A stretch of 64,000 nt of DNA, taken from positions 124,001 through 188,000 of the forward strand of contig JASJZH010000002.1 in assembly GCA_037178975.1 (NCBI GenBank), read 5' to 3'. The notes beneath the pieces are model-generated. The model had not been told where the DNA came from. It did not search any database and saw nothing but the letters and a program-made list of their open reading frames with translations. Below are positions 35,892-46,705 of this stretch, in pieces (position 1 is the stretch's first letter; each line of letters begins with the position of its first letter). Made by a program: the position numbers and the translations under genes. This stretch comes from Oscheius tipulae. Taxonomy: Eukaryota > Nematoda > Chromadorea > Rhabditida > Rhabditidae.

Positions 35892-36188
35892 ATGAGCCAG
35901 GCGTGGGGTCCTATCTACTACCAATGGTCCTACGTCCTTCCGTTTGTCAACAGTTTTGAACCGATCATCCAAAACAACTTCTACATCATTTTACAACAAT
36001 ACTCCAGTAGTGACTATTTCTCGGTAGAATGGTGCTATTGGCGTGATGCGAATATGCAAGCTGTATTGGAACCTGGCTGGATATAAGACCAGTGGAATCA
36101 GAGCATTGACCACGCCATCAAGAACATGACCAATGGAGAAACGTGGACATGGGATGCTGTCAAATACTTGACAGAACATTTGGAATAG
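35892..36188 (+). pseudogene. Small gene with an in-frame stop (unknown)
   Basis: From ATG at 35892 the frame reads MSQAWGPIYYQWSYVLPF .. VEWCYWRDANMQAVLEP to TAA at 36084-36086 and then continues in the same frame as DQWNQSIDHAIKNMTNGE and TWDAVKYLTEHLE to TAG at 36186-36188. Both halves look coding (aromatic-rich, sequons) but no GT..AG pair removes the TAA. Either a nonsense pseudogene or a 64-residue protein with decayed tail. Confidence 0.4.
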
Positions 36189-36262
36189 ATAAAAATATCA
36201 TTGGTAGGAGATGAAGTGACAGAGACAGAGACCGAAATCCAAGAATATGACATCTTTAGGCC

Positions 36263-36424
36263 ATGCCCGAAGTCTCTCGAGCTCTGGTTCTTCTTACCAC
36301 AGATGGAGAAATCATTACTGTTAACGTACAGAGCAACATGACCGCAGCTATCGCAGCCGGCATCCGTTACATATCATTTTTAATCCAATCCCATAATGTT
36401 TCAGATAAGAGCCTCCACAGCTGA
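36263..36424 (+). pseudogene. Possible companion fragment of the preceding gene
   Basis: After TTTAG at about 36258 the frame reads MPEVSRALVLLTTDGEIITV then NVQSNMTAAIAAGIRY and ends at TGA 36422-36424; another frame immediately after (IRASTADLFFVYPKLEQ) also looks coding. Disordered frames suggest decay. Family unknown. Confidence 0.3.
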
Positions 36425-36687
36425 CCTATTTTTCGTCTACCCCAAACTGGAGCAGACGAAAGGAGACGGCTAGAATTAACCAGCCATCTTTAACTATAAG
36501 GGAAAACGATAAAAACGTGAAGGAAGAACGGAAGACACTAGCAATTCCTAAGGAAATCTAGAATATTTGAAGATGTCCCTATATTTATGACGCGGGCGTT
36601 TTTCACCGACTACGGTACATTCGCATTTTTGAGCCATTCTTTCCGAAAAGATGGCTTTAAGAGTTTTAGAACACGGGAAAAACAATG

Positions 36688-36852
36688 AAAGTGTGAAGCG
36701 CGTCCGCTATCGCGATTTTATTCATTAAAATGTTGTGTTGTCTGCCCAAGAGTTCATAAACTGACCAGCAAAGCCTCCCGAAGTCTTAAAGTGTGAAGCG
36801 CGTCCGCTATCGCAATTTTAGGGTGTGTCCCTATGTTTTTGACGAGCACTGT
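36688..36852 (+). repeat. Mosaic: exon fragment of the SDR gene between 33-bp direct repeats, beside a Tc1-like end
   Basis: A 33-bp unit (AAAGTGTGAAGCGCGTCCGC..) occurs at 36688-36720 and 36788-36820 with one mismatch. Between them, 36721-36775 is a near copy of 34630-34684, an exon/intron junction of the SDR gene. Directly after, 36821-36852 read on the minus strand gives TACAGTGCTCGTCAAAAACA, closely resembling the end of Tc1-type transposons. Confidence 0.75.
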
Positions 36853-36979
36853 ATGCCGTACAACTTTACTGGAGCGGTAAGTTATATAGATTGTCTTTCA
36901 TATGACTTTTCAGAGAGTTGAAATGAAACCTTGAGAGAAGACATTCTAAAAGGCCTAAACGAATCGAGTTGCGGATGTC

Positions 36980-37207
36980 ATGAGAGAAATGGCGCTTGTT
37001 CGTCCGGAAGTTGTGACCTTGCCTGTGGCCAGCTGTCCTAAGATCGCTCACAGGAGTGGAAGTGGTATCCAGCCTATGAGTGACAAGATCTATGCTGTTC
37101 CGTACTCTGCTTCAGAAAAAGAGGACAAGCCGAAGAAGAACTATCCCAACAAGGCTATCTGGAGATCTAATCCTGGCCAGGCTTTTGCTCGTCGTCCTAC
37201 CTTGTAG
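36980..37207 (+). CDS. Small Pro/Lys-rich protein, unknown
   Basis: 75-codon open frame: MREMALVRPEVVTLPVASC, then MSDKIYAVPYSASEKEDKPK, KNYPNKAIWRSNPGQAFARR and PTL. Composition looks coding and an acceptor-like TTTTCAG lies about 65 bp upstream, but no in-frame upstream exon was found. It converges on the Stum-like gene, whose stop is 85 bp away on the other strand. Confidence 0.4.
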   Translation: MREMALVRPEVVTLPVASCPKIAHRSGSGIQPMSDKIYAVPYSASEKEDKPKKNYPNKAIWRSNPGQAFARRPTL

Positions 37208-37291
37208 TGATTTTGTAACTGGGGGAATGAAGCTTCATGCAATCAATGCTAATATGGTTCGCTATATACAGTCCTCTTTGGAATTTCCATC

Positions 37292-38341
37292 CTACTTCGA
37301 AGCGGCGGCGGCTCGTCGCAATGCTTCCCTCTTGGCTGCTCTCAGGACTTCAGCTTCGTCAACTGAAATAGCCTCACTCTATGGATAGTCTCTCTCAAAC
37401 TGTCTCTCTACAGGAAGCCACAGATGCATTCATTTTCACGACAAGGACAAAACAACAGAAAACAACGGGATATTTCTCACTGGACTTGGCTGAGACAACA
37501 GTATGAGGACAGAGGACAAGACTGAGCATTTCTCGAGAACAAAACATAAGCTACCATCGACTAAAAGGGCAACAATCAATGACAGAAGACCTGTGATCAA
37601 TTGAGGAGATGAACCACTTACGTGCTATTTGGATGAAGAGAATGCCCCACATGAGGGACCAAATGTAGCCGATAAGGACTGGGGAGAGCACGAGCTGAAG
37701 CACATGTCTTTTGGTAAGAGCATAGGTACCTGTAACAAAGCTGCTAAAGAATTTGTCCCACAGGATCCCCATTTGGTATCTGTTCTTCTGTCAGCGCAAC
37801 AAAGAACGGAGAGACCGGCTATGAAGGTACCTGGAAAGTGCACCTGACTCTCTGTCTCTGTCAGTCATTTCGTTTTGTTCCCTATTCCTGTACCCTATCT
37901 CCAGAGGGCCATTGACGATACAGCAATAAGTCACAGATGTGTTCGGGCACTTGAGAGCCGTGACGGCGAGAAGCTCGTTTGTTTGTGGCAGTCCAGCCAC
38001 ACGCACAGCATCGGAACGAGCAAAAAGGAAACAGATGGGTTATTAGTTTATAGCATTTATTGTCATTGAGCAAAAGAACCCACCGAGACCGGGAATTAGA
38101 ACATTACAGATGAGGCAGAAGACTGCCAAGGCCATTGGCATGGAGGGGATGGCTCGTCGAAACTTCCCATGGTGCTGAAAACGAAAAATATTGAGAGATT
38201 GAGAGAAAAAGATAGAGAGAGATACAGGCACGCAGAGAGACAGAGACTTAGAGACAGGGATGGATAGAGACCCACCTGTACAACAGAAATAGAGACTCGT
38301 TCCTTGTCCACCCGAGCATGAGGCTCTTCTTCAAACTCCAT
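37292..38341 (-). CDS. Stum/SPEC3-family membrane protein
   Basis: Five minus-strand exons. MEFEEEPHARVDKERVSIS.. (start 38341, preceded by a TTTCAG acceptor 58 bp upstream), AIPSMPMALAVFCLICNVLI then PGLG, GTFIAGLSVLCCADRRTDTK.., SLAALLQLVLSPVLIGYIW, SLMWGILFIQIA, and a Lys/Arg/Ala-rich tail EVLRAAKREALRRAAAASK ending in TAG at 37292-37294. All joins keep phase. The MP.PLA..C...N...PG.GT...GL.VLC block and the second helix with GWIWS.MWG are the hallmarks of the Stum/SPEC3 family. Drosophila Stum is needed for mechanosensory transduction in proprioceptive neurons; SPEC3 is a ciliary protein of sea urchin. A neuronal or ciliary role here is inference. Earlier exons may exist upstream. Confidence 0.85.
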
Positions 38342-41092
38342 CTGTTTTCGCTCGGGAATAGGAAACTGTTGGCTGAAGAACTGGTCTAAAATGGCTGAAA
38401 CATTGATTTAAACCCAAAAAAGAAGCTAGCATGTTGCAAAGGTTACTAGAAGCATGATCGCTTGAAAAATTCAGAGAACGTGACACATGAAAGAGTCAAT
38501 GATTCAGCTAGAGCCAGAGAGGAAGAGTTTTGAATCAAAAAACTTAAAATGGTAGTTAAAACAAACAAGACAAGGTGACTGGCATCTTGTCGCTTCTCAG
38601 CTAATGGTCTCTGGGGGTCTCTTGGGAAGAAGTAATTGACGAAAACATTGGCTCTCAGCCTAAAATTCCAAGGGGCGTGTTGAGATCGGTCGACCTCTTG
38701 AGAAAGAACCCAGAGACGAGGGAAAGACACAGGGCTCTCACCCTCTCTCGGACAAATAAATTCGGGTGGGAGGAGGAGGGAACATGTTGCGCTAATGTGT
38801 GGTGTCTGGAAGAAAAGTAATTAAAATCAGCTGAGAGACAGAGACATTAAGACTCTGCTCCTCTCTCTCGTTTTGTTGTCCTCTCTGTATCCTCTCTAAT
38901 CCCAATCCCCTGACTTCTTGCCGTTCTTTCTCCCCGTCTTTAGAGTCTTAGCATTTCAAAAAGGGGGAAGACGCACACATATTTTCAGTTGCTGCAGGCC
39001 TCCTCCGAGAGATAGAGTTATCCTAATTGTTTTCAAGTACCCTGTTAGGGTGTTTTTCTTCCGCGGGAGGCTTTCTTCAATTCTTTTTAAACAACTGCAA
39101 GAAGGTTACAGATTCCTTTTTTTGTTGCTCCATTCTGTCTCTCTGTCTCCTTGTCTCTCTATCTGTCTTTCTGTCTCTATGACACTCTGCCTCTCTGTCT
39201 CTGTTTCTCTCTATCTCTATGTCTTCTTGTCTCTCTGTCTGTCTGTTTCTCTCTCTGTATCTCTGTCTGGCTCTCTGTCTCTCTGCCTCAGTCTTCTGGT
39301 CTATCTATATCTCTGTCTCTCTGTCTGTTTATCTGTCCACTTCCCCGAAACACAAAATTGGTCCTCCTTCCCTAATTTTCAATTCAGTAAGATTAAGTCA
39401 GTGGAATACGAAAACAAGGCCTGTAGTGGATTCACCGCCAAAAATGAACAGCAACTTTTGAACTGTGGCTCCTAAATTTTTCAGCTGAGTCTCCAGAGAG
39501 CTGGGGGGACCTCATTTTAATGGTCGTTGTGCGGCTTCTGCTCCACGCAATGGACGGCTTATGCTGCTGGACCAATTCTTGGTCGCCTTTCGCATATATT
39601 TCTTAGCGATAAAGCCCTTTCATGCATGGATGCGTAAGCCTTTTTGACATTTTTCAGAGAGCGGAATGGGTACAAAGACTCGTATTCCTTCATCTCTCTT
39701 TCCTATGCTTAACTTTTCTATTCATTTTGACAAAGTATGAAATATCTATTCGAGAAACCATTTCAAAGTGTTGTAAAGTGGTCCGCGAAATAATAATATG
39801 GCAACGGTTGGCTCTCTATTCCTGTTTATACGTTATCCTGCTAGTCTCCTTGTCTGTCTCTTGGTGATCATTGCACTCTGAGTACCTTTATAACAAGCGA
39901 AACTTGTCACAGGAGCTGCAAGTAAGTATTGTAGTCAAAACACCTTATTATAGTATTCCATAGCAGGCTTCTGGTACTAACAATTGCTTTAAATCCGAAA
40001 CTAATTAATTACTCGGAGTTCATTGTACTGTGGGACTGCTAGGCAAAGGTATTCGTGTATCATAAAAGCAGCGCTTTCTGTCCCAGGAACTACATTCTCA
40101 TTCTCCTGTCTCTAAGTCTCTCTGTCACGTAACACCTTTCTGTCACTGCGTTTCTCTCAACCCTTTCAACTGGCCCCAGTTACCACGGCCCCATTTACCC
40201 TCCTGCTAACTCAATCGCGTGTTTCCACACGGAAATGGCCCCCGTTCTTTGGGGAGGCCAGCCCTAATATTTTTGGCACTTTCTTTGACGCCAGCTATGT
40301 AGAGGACACGCAGGCTTACCTCCAATTTAGGGGCTCAAAAGACATCTATGGTCTATTTAGAACTGGCGCCAATTTCCTATTTCTCGTCCAGTAATGACGG
40401 GAAACACGCGAGATTTTTGAATCTTTAGACTTTTCACGTTTCACGCAATACATATCATCTTGCCCCCATTATGACGAGCTTTTGACCCTGTCTCTCTGTC
40501 CTTCTGTCTATCTGTCTCTGTTTCTGCCTCTCTGACTCCTTGTCTCTCTTTCTCTCCGTCTTTCTGTCTCTTGAACAAAATTATCTTGTTGCACTTCTCA
40601 AAGAATAGTGCTTTCCAAAAATTAGCTAACCACTTCTTTCACAGTGTCGGAGAGTCAAATTACCTCCAACATAGAACTTCAAGTTTGCAAGTTCCTGAGA
40701 AAGGTTCTTGGCATATTTAATCTCTTTTTGAAGCTCTTTCGATGAAAAAGATGATGGGTTAACTTTTCTGGTCAGAGTATACCTTCAGAACGATTTAGAA
40801 CTTCAGTACGGCGCCCATAGTGCGCCAAGAAGATACGCGTGGGACGCTTGATCTCAATGAACAAAAGGTTTTATTTTTGGTTCTAACAGAGATTTGAAGG
40901 CTCTGGTCATTGTTCTACTAGTCTTTTGCGAGTTTTTGGACTTGTATATGACTTTAGGTTGTCACTAAAAACAAGGGAAAATCTCTGTTGCCTCTCTGTT
41001 CCACTGTCTCTGTCTCTCTGTTTCTTTATCTCTCTGTCTCTGGACCTCAAATCCTCTCTTCTTCTTTGATCAACTCGCACTTTGCAATTTAG
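38342..41092. other. Intergenic, gene-poor
   Basis: Contains a long CTGTCTCTCTG pyrimidine block (39130-39340) that makes an artificial frame of 185 codons, a 290-bp dispersed repeat (40544-40836) and further related sequence to 40970. No gene supported. Confidence 0.5.
40544..40836 (+). repeat. 290-bp dispersed repeat, copy 1
   Basis: Nearly identical to 45967-46257, differing at a handful of positions, and diverged from 10386-10540. Shared landmarks: AAAATTATCTTGTTGCAC, TTTGAAGCTCTTTCGATG, GGCGCCCATAGTGCGCC (itself an imperfect palindrome). No coding frame. Recent duplication is implied by the high identity. Confidence 0.9.
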
Positions 41093-41308
41093 ATGTTCGC
41101 AATTGAGGAGAGCCGTTCGCCCAAGATGTCAACTGTCACCCAGTCCTCTATTCAACACTACATGGGACAGAAGAGAAGGATTTCGGTCTTCGCTAAACGG
41201 TTGGTTTCCGCATTTCTAGCAAAAGCAACAGGAACTTTTTTGAATGAATCCTGTTTCTGCAGTTCTTATTCCCACACTCGTCCTCACATCCTCCCTTTTT
41301 TCCATTAA
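41093..41308 (+). CDS. Tiny protein with a PIP-box-like motif
   Basis: The ATG lies directly after TTTGCAATTTAG, an acceptor-type sequence. Exon 1 (41093-41199) and exon 2 (41263-41308) join in phase (AAACG/TTC), giving about 50 residues; the 63-bp intron is also open, so both forms end at the same TAA. The segment TQSSIQHYMGQKRRISVFAK resembles the PCNA-binding region of p21 (Q..(I/M)..(F/Y)(F/Y), followed by KRR.. and F.KR). Upstream coding exons were not found; it could be the last exon of a longer CDK-inhibitor-like gene. Function is inferred from motif shape only. Confidence 0.4.
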   Translation: MFAIEESRSPKMSTVTQSSIQHYMGQKRRISVFAKRLVSAFLAKATGTFLNESCFCSSYSHTRPHILPFFH

Positions 41309-41667
41309 AAAAATCACATAGCAAATGCGTGCAAAATGGGTGTGAATCTTGGATGTTTTACATCAAATGAGACGCGCTATCGTCTCCTTAGAAAAAACCT
41401 GATAAACTGCCTTACTTCCTGTTGTCTTGCCATCTCCTCCTCAGTTTCAGCAATGTCGTCTCTCTCTGCTGAACGGACACTTCAACAGATTCTTTCCAGA
41501 AAATTTCTGGCTCTGTCCCTCTGTCCTGTCTTCCGAAAGGCCTGAAACCATTATCAGAAAACTAGAACAACAAGATCATCACATCCCTGAGGACATCAAG
41601 TCATAAAGACAATTGCCAGACATCGCGATCTCTTTTTAGGATCCAAAAAATGATTTTTCAGCATTTT

Positions 41668-41733
41668 CATGTTCTGCACAGTTGTAGCTGCACAGTTGTA
41701 GCCCGAATCAAAGTCTACAACTTTACATAATAT
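41668..41733. repeat. Hairpin repeat, copy 4
   Basis: TGTTCTGCACAGTTGTAGC followed by CTACAACTTTACATAATATC; the inner GCACAGTTGTAG is itself duplicated. Degenerate copy of the palindrome family. Confidence 0.6.
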
Positions 41734-41935
41734 CGCTAGAAACCGCTTCTTAAACCCTAAAAGAGTTATTTAAGTTTTTGGCTTGAGAGGCGCCGAGTTG
41801 CACCCGTACCATCTGGCCTCGGCTTGCATTCCCAAGTTCGTTCTATTCATCTCCTCTTGCTTTCGGTGTTTTGCGGTCAATTGTCTTATAGTTGACCTCC
41901 ACAATTCATTCAAATAAACGCGAGCCGTCTGCGCC

Positions 41936-42000
41936 TTTTGCAAAAGTTGATGTATTGGTAAAGCACGCGCGTTCGGCCCGGGTTCGAATCCGGTCTATGG
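41936..42000 (+). repeat. tRNA-like fragment
   Basis: TTGATGTATTGGTAAAGCAC (D-arm-like) and CCGGGTTCGAATCCGG, a perfect T-arm. Distance between boxes is short and no acceptor stem closes, so a functional tRNA is unlikely. Confidence 0.45.
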
Positions 42001-43332
42001 TCTGACTCAATTTTTTGTTTTGCCACTCTTTTTAACTGAAAATATAGACAGTTTCTAGAAGAAAAGATACACTAATTGACTCCATTTGCTGTCAGTAATG
42101 TCTTTCTCCCCGTTCCCTGATATGCTCAGCTGTTCTTCTCTATCCTTTTCTCTAGCCCAGACACTGTTTGCTCGCTCTCTCGTAAAACAGAAATGTAACA
42201 TATCCTTCCTCACCTCACGCGCTGAAAAATGGGTGGCTCGTGTTCCCCTTGGCAGCGCATCAGTCCTGTCTCTCTGTTCTCAATGTTTGCCTCCATCTCT
42301 GCGCCAGCTAATTCAATGTATTGTGTTCTCCGACCGGCACTGTCACTTTAACTCTTTAGAACATACAACAATGACTGCTGGACTGTCACTTTTTCTAAAC
42401 TTTTCCTCCATGACCCCTTCCTCAGATGATATTCCAGGAAATACAAACTTTTCTCCAGTCACCCGCCGTAATGAGGTAACAGACGGAGCAATAAGCTAGA
42501 AAATTAATGACTCCAGAGACTGAGCCAATTGTTCACCTGAAAACAGTGTAAACTCCAGAGAACCCCGTTTCGATGATTCTCTCTCTATCTCTTTTGCCTC
42601 GTCTCTCCACTTCAAGTGTCCTGACACATATCGGATAACAGTGAGAGTCCTGGCTTTTTGCCGGATCGCCTTTCTCTCTCTTTTCTTTGGGTCCTGGAAA
42701 TGATGCTATTTTCGCGCCTTTGGATAGCTTTTTAGAGAGACAGAGACAGATTTTGTTTACCATAACATTTTTTTTTGTTTTGACACCAAAAACCATCTTT
42801 GATTTCCATCTCTCTTGACAATGTGCTGTTTTGAATGGTTAATGAGTAGTGAGGCTCGACCCTCTCTCCTTGGCGAGAAGAGATGAAGGGAGAGAAACAC
42901 ATGTGTGGAAGCGCTGGTCAACAAGCTCTTTGTCTCTCTCTCTCTCTCCCCTCTCTTGAGCCATATTTTGGAAAAGCGACACGAGAAAGATGGGCTGGCT
43001 ATTACGGAGACAGAGATCTGTTTATCCCATGCATTCGAGAAATTGCAATTTCTATTTTCTCCTTTTTCATTGCCAGGCTCTCCCGTACCGTCTCGGCATC
43101 ATTTCTCACAACTCGTTTTCTGTTTCTATGAATAATGTATCCTGAAGGGCCCCGTCACCCTCATCCTTCGTCCTCTCTCCCGTAATTTAGAAAGTGCCTC
43201 TTCCACAGCGCATTATGCACGCTCGGAACAACGTCAAAGCCACCACCGGTTCGGGCTCTTCACTCTCTGTCGTCTTTCCTTGAACTTTGGAGGATCTAAA
43301 CTTGTCTTGTTCTATGGGAAAAGACCGAAGCT

Positions 43333-43433
43333 TTCTGCTGGTCCAGGGCAGTAAAAAGCCGACTGGGCACGGATCCTGTCTAATCGAGTTACGTGAATAG
43401 GAGCCGAGTTCTTGCTGGATTTGTCACCCTATC
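43333..43433 (+). repeat. 100-bp block, copy 1
   Basis: TTCTGCTGGTCCAGGGCAGT to TGGATTTGTCACCCTATC; repeated with about three changes at 44163-44263 in direct orientation, 830 bp away. Confidence 0.85.
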
Positions 43434-44068
43434 TCTGTCTCACTGTCCCTGTGTTCCTACGTCTCTTTGTCTCTCTGTCACTCTCTCTCTCTCTCTTTGT
43501 CTCTTATCTCTGTTTCTATGCCTCTCTATTTCGCTGTTTCTCTGTCTCCCAACCGTATCCAATACCATCCCATCAATTGTTTTTCTCTTTTTTCATTACT
43601 CTCTTTTTTTCTTCTACATCGCAAGCCGATAGGCCCTAATGACCTCATAATTTGGTGCCATGAGCTTCATAATTGAGTAGGCAACAGAGCTCAAAATGTA
43701 TTCCGTTTTATCCCTCCTAGTCCAGAAATATAGCATTTTGCAACGCTTGACACTGACTACTCTCTACCTCCCACGCCTAAAGCGGCTTTCCACTCGGAGA
43801 CTAGACCTTGGAGCTTTAGATTTCAACCAATTCTTGGATAGAAAAATGCTTAGCCATGTAATAGGCCGCTGTGCTGGAACAACATTGAAACCTTTCCTTC
43901 CCTCGTATTCTGACATCTTCTTGCATCATCCAAATTATTGAACAGCCTCTCGAGACAAAAATTTGAAATTCTAGTCACGTGCATTGGTGTGGAAGAGCTC
44001 AGACAAAAGAGAGACAGAATTTGAAGAAGCACTTTCTTTCCGGGAAAGGGTTTCTTTTCACGATTATT

Positions 44069-44413
44069 TCTAAAATGTTTATTGGTTCCCTCGTCATTCT
44101 ATCTTTTCCACTAACCTGTCCACTTGACCACGGTCTCGACCCTATCCTCTTTACAAAAAACGTTCTGCTGGTCCAGGGCAGTAAAAAGCCGTCTGGGCAC
44201 GGATCCTGTCTAATCGAGTTACGTAAATAGGAGCCGAGTTCTTGCTGGATTTGTCTCCCTATCTTCTGTTCCATCACTGTTAGAGTATCAGCCTGCAACC
44301 CTTACCCTCAAAGTCACTGTTTACTGACCGATAAATAAGCATAACAGAAAAAACGAGAGAGAGTGAGACGACCTTGTGGAATACTCGATCCGTGGACTGG
44401 ATAATATCTCCAC
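44069..44413 (+). repeat. Dispersed repeat, inverted partner of 19836-20083, with a 100-bp insertion
   Basis: Reverse-complement match of 19836-20083. At 44163-44263 it is interrupted by the 100-bp block also present at 43333-43433, which the copy at 19.9 kb lacks. So the block was inserted here, or lost there. Confidence 0.8.
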
Positions 44414-45793
44414 CTCCAGCAAAAATGACCTTAGGGGTGTAACAGCTCTCCCTGGCGTCATTAGAGTCGTAAATACCTTGGATCAAAAATGACGCTAAGG
44501 GTGTATAAGGTAAATTTTGAGAAAAATGCTGTCGTTAACTCGAGTGCCAAGTATAATTCAAAGCATCTAGTAGACATAAGACATTGGTTCTCTCTGGCGT
44601 AAGAGGTTTCAACAAAGATTAATAGGAGAGGAAGAGCTTGAACCGAAGTTTCGGAAAACGCGAAGAACTATGTACATGGTCAGGCATGCATCATAATCCT
44701 TTCAAACAGTTTGTCCAGTTTAAAATTTAATCTATCCTAATACTTATTCAAATGTCCGCCTATTTCATAAAGTGAGCTCCCGCCACGAATCCCCTATTTC
44801 AAACCACTTTGACGCCTCTCTGGCTGATTCTTTACGGTCACTCTTGCGATTTCTTATTCATTTTTTTTATTTCCTGGCCGATCTGAAAGTTTTTCTAGCA
44901 ACAAGCCTGGTCATTTGTATCCCGTGATCAGAAACCATAGGGCACAACACTTTATTGTGTAGATAAGTTTCATTCCTCTCTGTTCATTTCAAAGTCTAAA
45001 ATCTAAATCTTCTCTCTAGGTTGCTCTCTATTCCTCCTACTTCTTGCAAAACCGCCTTGTTTTTTCCCACGAGGCCAATTTGAGGTCGCCGCCAACAATA
45101 AAAGAGAGTTGAACAGCTAACAGGGAAGGCAGCGGTCCCTGGTCCCGTGAGAATTAAATGGACACGCTCAAGTACACACCCTCTTCACAACCTGACTCGT
45201 TTAGTAGTCACTTTCTGAGGGCCTTGAAATGGCGAAAGAACGACTTTTTTCCACCTGCAAGAACATAATTGCAATGTTTTGGCATTCTCTGTTTCCCTGT
45301 CTCTCTGACTCTTATCTCTCTTTTTCCTGTCAATAGTCGCCTAGACTAAATCCAGAACAAGCCCCCAAGGTCTCCCTGTCACTCTTTCAATGTCGTAGAT
45401 CAATGTTCTTGTTCCCTCAAGTGACTTTCTGCCCTTCTTAGCTACTCAGAGTCGAGAAGAAGGACTATCAATTACGTAGAGAATGAGTCAAGAACGTTTT
45501 GGGTACACGAATGAGGATTATAAGCCTAATTCCGGCCAAAAAGAGATAGAGGAAGAGGGTAGCTTCCTTACTTCTTGTCTGTCTCTACCTGTCTACAGAT
45601 TTCTAAGTTCTTGTGCTTTCTCTTCTTCCCACCTTGTTCAATTGAGTGACAATTGCATCGTCTCTACCCGAGTTTCAATTTCCTCGTTGTCCTTCCTGCT
45701 CTTATTCACTGCAGAGTACTCTTCTGATCTTTGGCTTCAGCCACCCGAGTACCCAAAACCTTTGCAAGTCAAGAACTTTTCCATTTTTTCAGC

Positions 45794-46705
45794 ATGGTAT
45801 CATCAAAATCACTGGAATGGACCTCATTACTAGTGCAACTCGTGGCCTCAGGTGTCTGTCTAATAGGCTCATTGGCAGTGATTAGTGCCAAATTCAATTC
45901 CACCTCTATTTATGCCGACAAGCAGTATATCAGGTGAGTAACACTTTTATGCTTCTGTGTGTGTATCTCTCTTTCTCTCCGTCTTTCTGTCTCTTGAGCA
46001 AAATTATCTTGTTGCACTTCTCAAAGAATAGTGCTTTCCAAAAATTAGCTAGCCACTTCTTTCAGTGTCGGAGAGTCAAATTACCTCCAACATAGAACTT
46101 CAAGTTTGCAAGTTCCTGAGAAAGGTTCTTGGCATATTTAATCTCTTTTTGAAGCTCTTTCGATGAAAAAGATGATGGGTTAACTTTTCTGGTCAGAGTA
46201 TACCTTCAGAACGATTTAGAACTTCAGTACGGCGCCCATAGTGCGCCAAGAAGATACAAAGATCTCTCTGTCTCTTTATCTCTCTCTGCCACCCTGTCTC
46301 TCAATAGCCAAAGACTTTCAGCCTCGAATGGTGGTCCTTCTGCGTCCTCAGCTTTATGATGATCTTCGCCACCGTATGCTCAATGATTGGACTCAGTAAC
46401 CATAAGAGGACGTTACTGTATCCGCATCTTATGCTCTTGGTAACTCTACTAACTTTTAGAGACTCTTGTTCAGATAATATCTTGTGTCTTTGTGGGCCGA
46501 GTTCTGATCAGCATTGCGGCAGAATTCGAGACTCAGGAGAGCAGCTGGGCGATAGGAGTCTCGGTACTGCTGTTGGCAGGTTAGCTTAGATATTTTTGTA
46601 GTTTTTCTAGTTTTCCCACGGCCGTTTAAAAGTAAAAACTATTTAGAAATGTTCATCATGGCCTCGATAGTCTTCGAGTTCAGGACAATACAGAGGATGA
46701 CATGA
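45794..46705 (+). CDS. Four-transmembrane protein, unknown
   Basis: The ATG at 45794 follows TTTTTTCAGC, a splice or trans-splice acceptor. Exon 1 carries TM1 (LLVQLVASGVCLIGSLAVIS); exon 2 TM2 (WWSFCVLSFMMIFATVCSMI); then YPHLMLL/IISCVFVGRVLISI spans a short intron (TM3), and WAIGVSVLLLA/MFIMASIVFEF another (TM4); ending FRTIQRMT, TGA 46703-46705. About 150 residues, small loops, one sequon in the first loop. Topology is that of small tetraspan proteins, but no family signature is visible. Intron 1 holds a nearly complete copy of the 290-bp dispersed repeat. An alternative first exon (MSQERFGYTNEDYKPNSG) may lie at 45483. Confidence 0.65.
45967..46257 (+). repeat. 290-bp dispersed repeat, copy 2
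   Basis: Copy inside intron 1 of the four-TM gene; near-identical to 40544-40836, 5.4 kb away, same orientation. Confidence 0.9.

Larger units (their letters stand above)
41309..45793. other. Large gene-poor, repeat-rich interval
   Basis: Nearly 4.5 kb without a convincing gene. Holds hairpin-repeat copy 4 (41668-41733), a tRNA-like fragment (41936-42000), duplicated blocks at 43333-43433, 44163-44263 and 44069-44413, and CT repeats (43435-43545). The plus-strand frame at 42086-42499 has no splice or motif support. A short frame MSQERFGYTNEDYKPNSGQ at 45483 could be a first exon of the next gene. Confidence 0.5.

Noticed and set aside
37840-38085. Continuation of the Stum-like exon with two stops (possible pseudogene)
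   Set aside because: The stretch is an intron: donor after PGLG and acceptor TTTCCAG before GTFIAGL rejoin the family sequence in phase.
39151-39461. Long plus-strand frames rich in Leu/Ser/Cys/Val (also near 22274, 23341, 43393, 47830, 49856)
   Set aside because: They are translations of CTGTCTCT-type repeats and exist in several frames at once.
42086-42499. Plus-strand frame of 137 codons
   Set aside because: No acceptor, motif, or composition that sets it apart; neither strand gives a recognisable protein.
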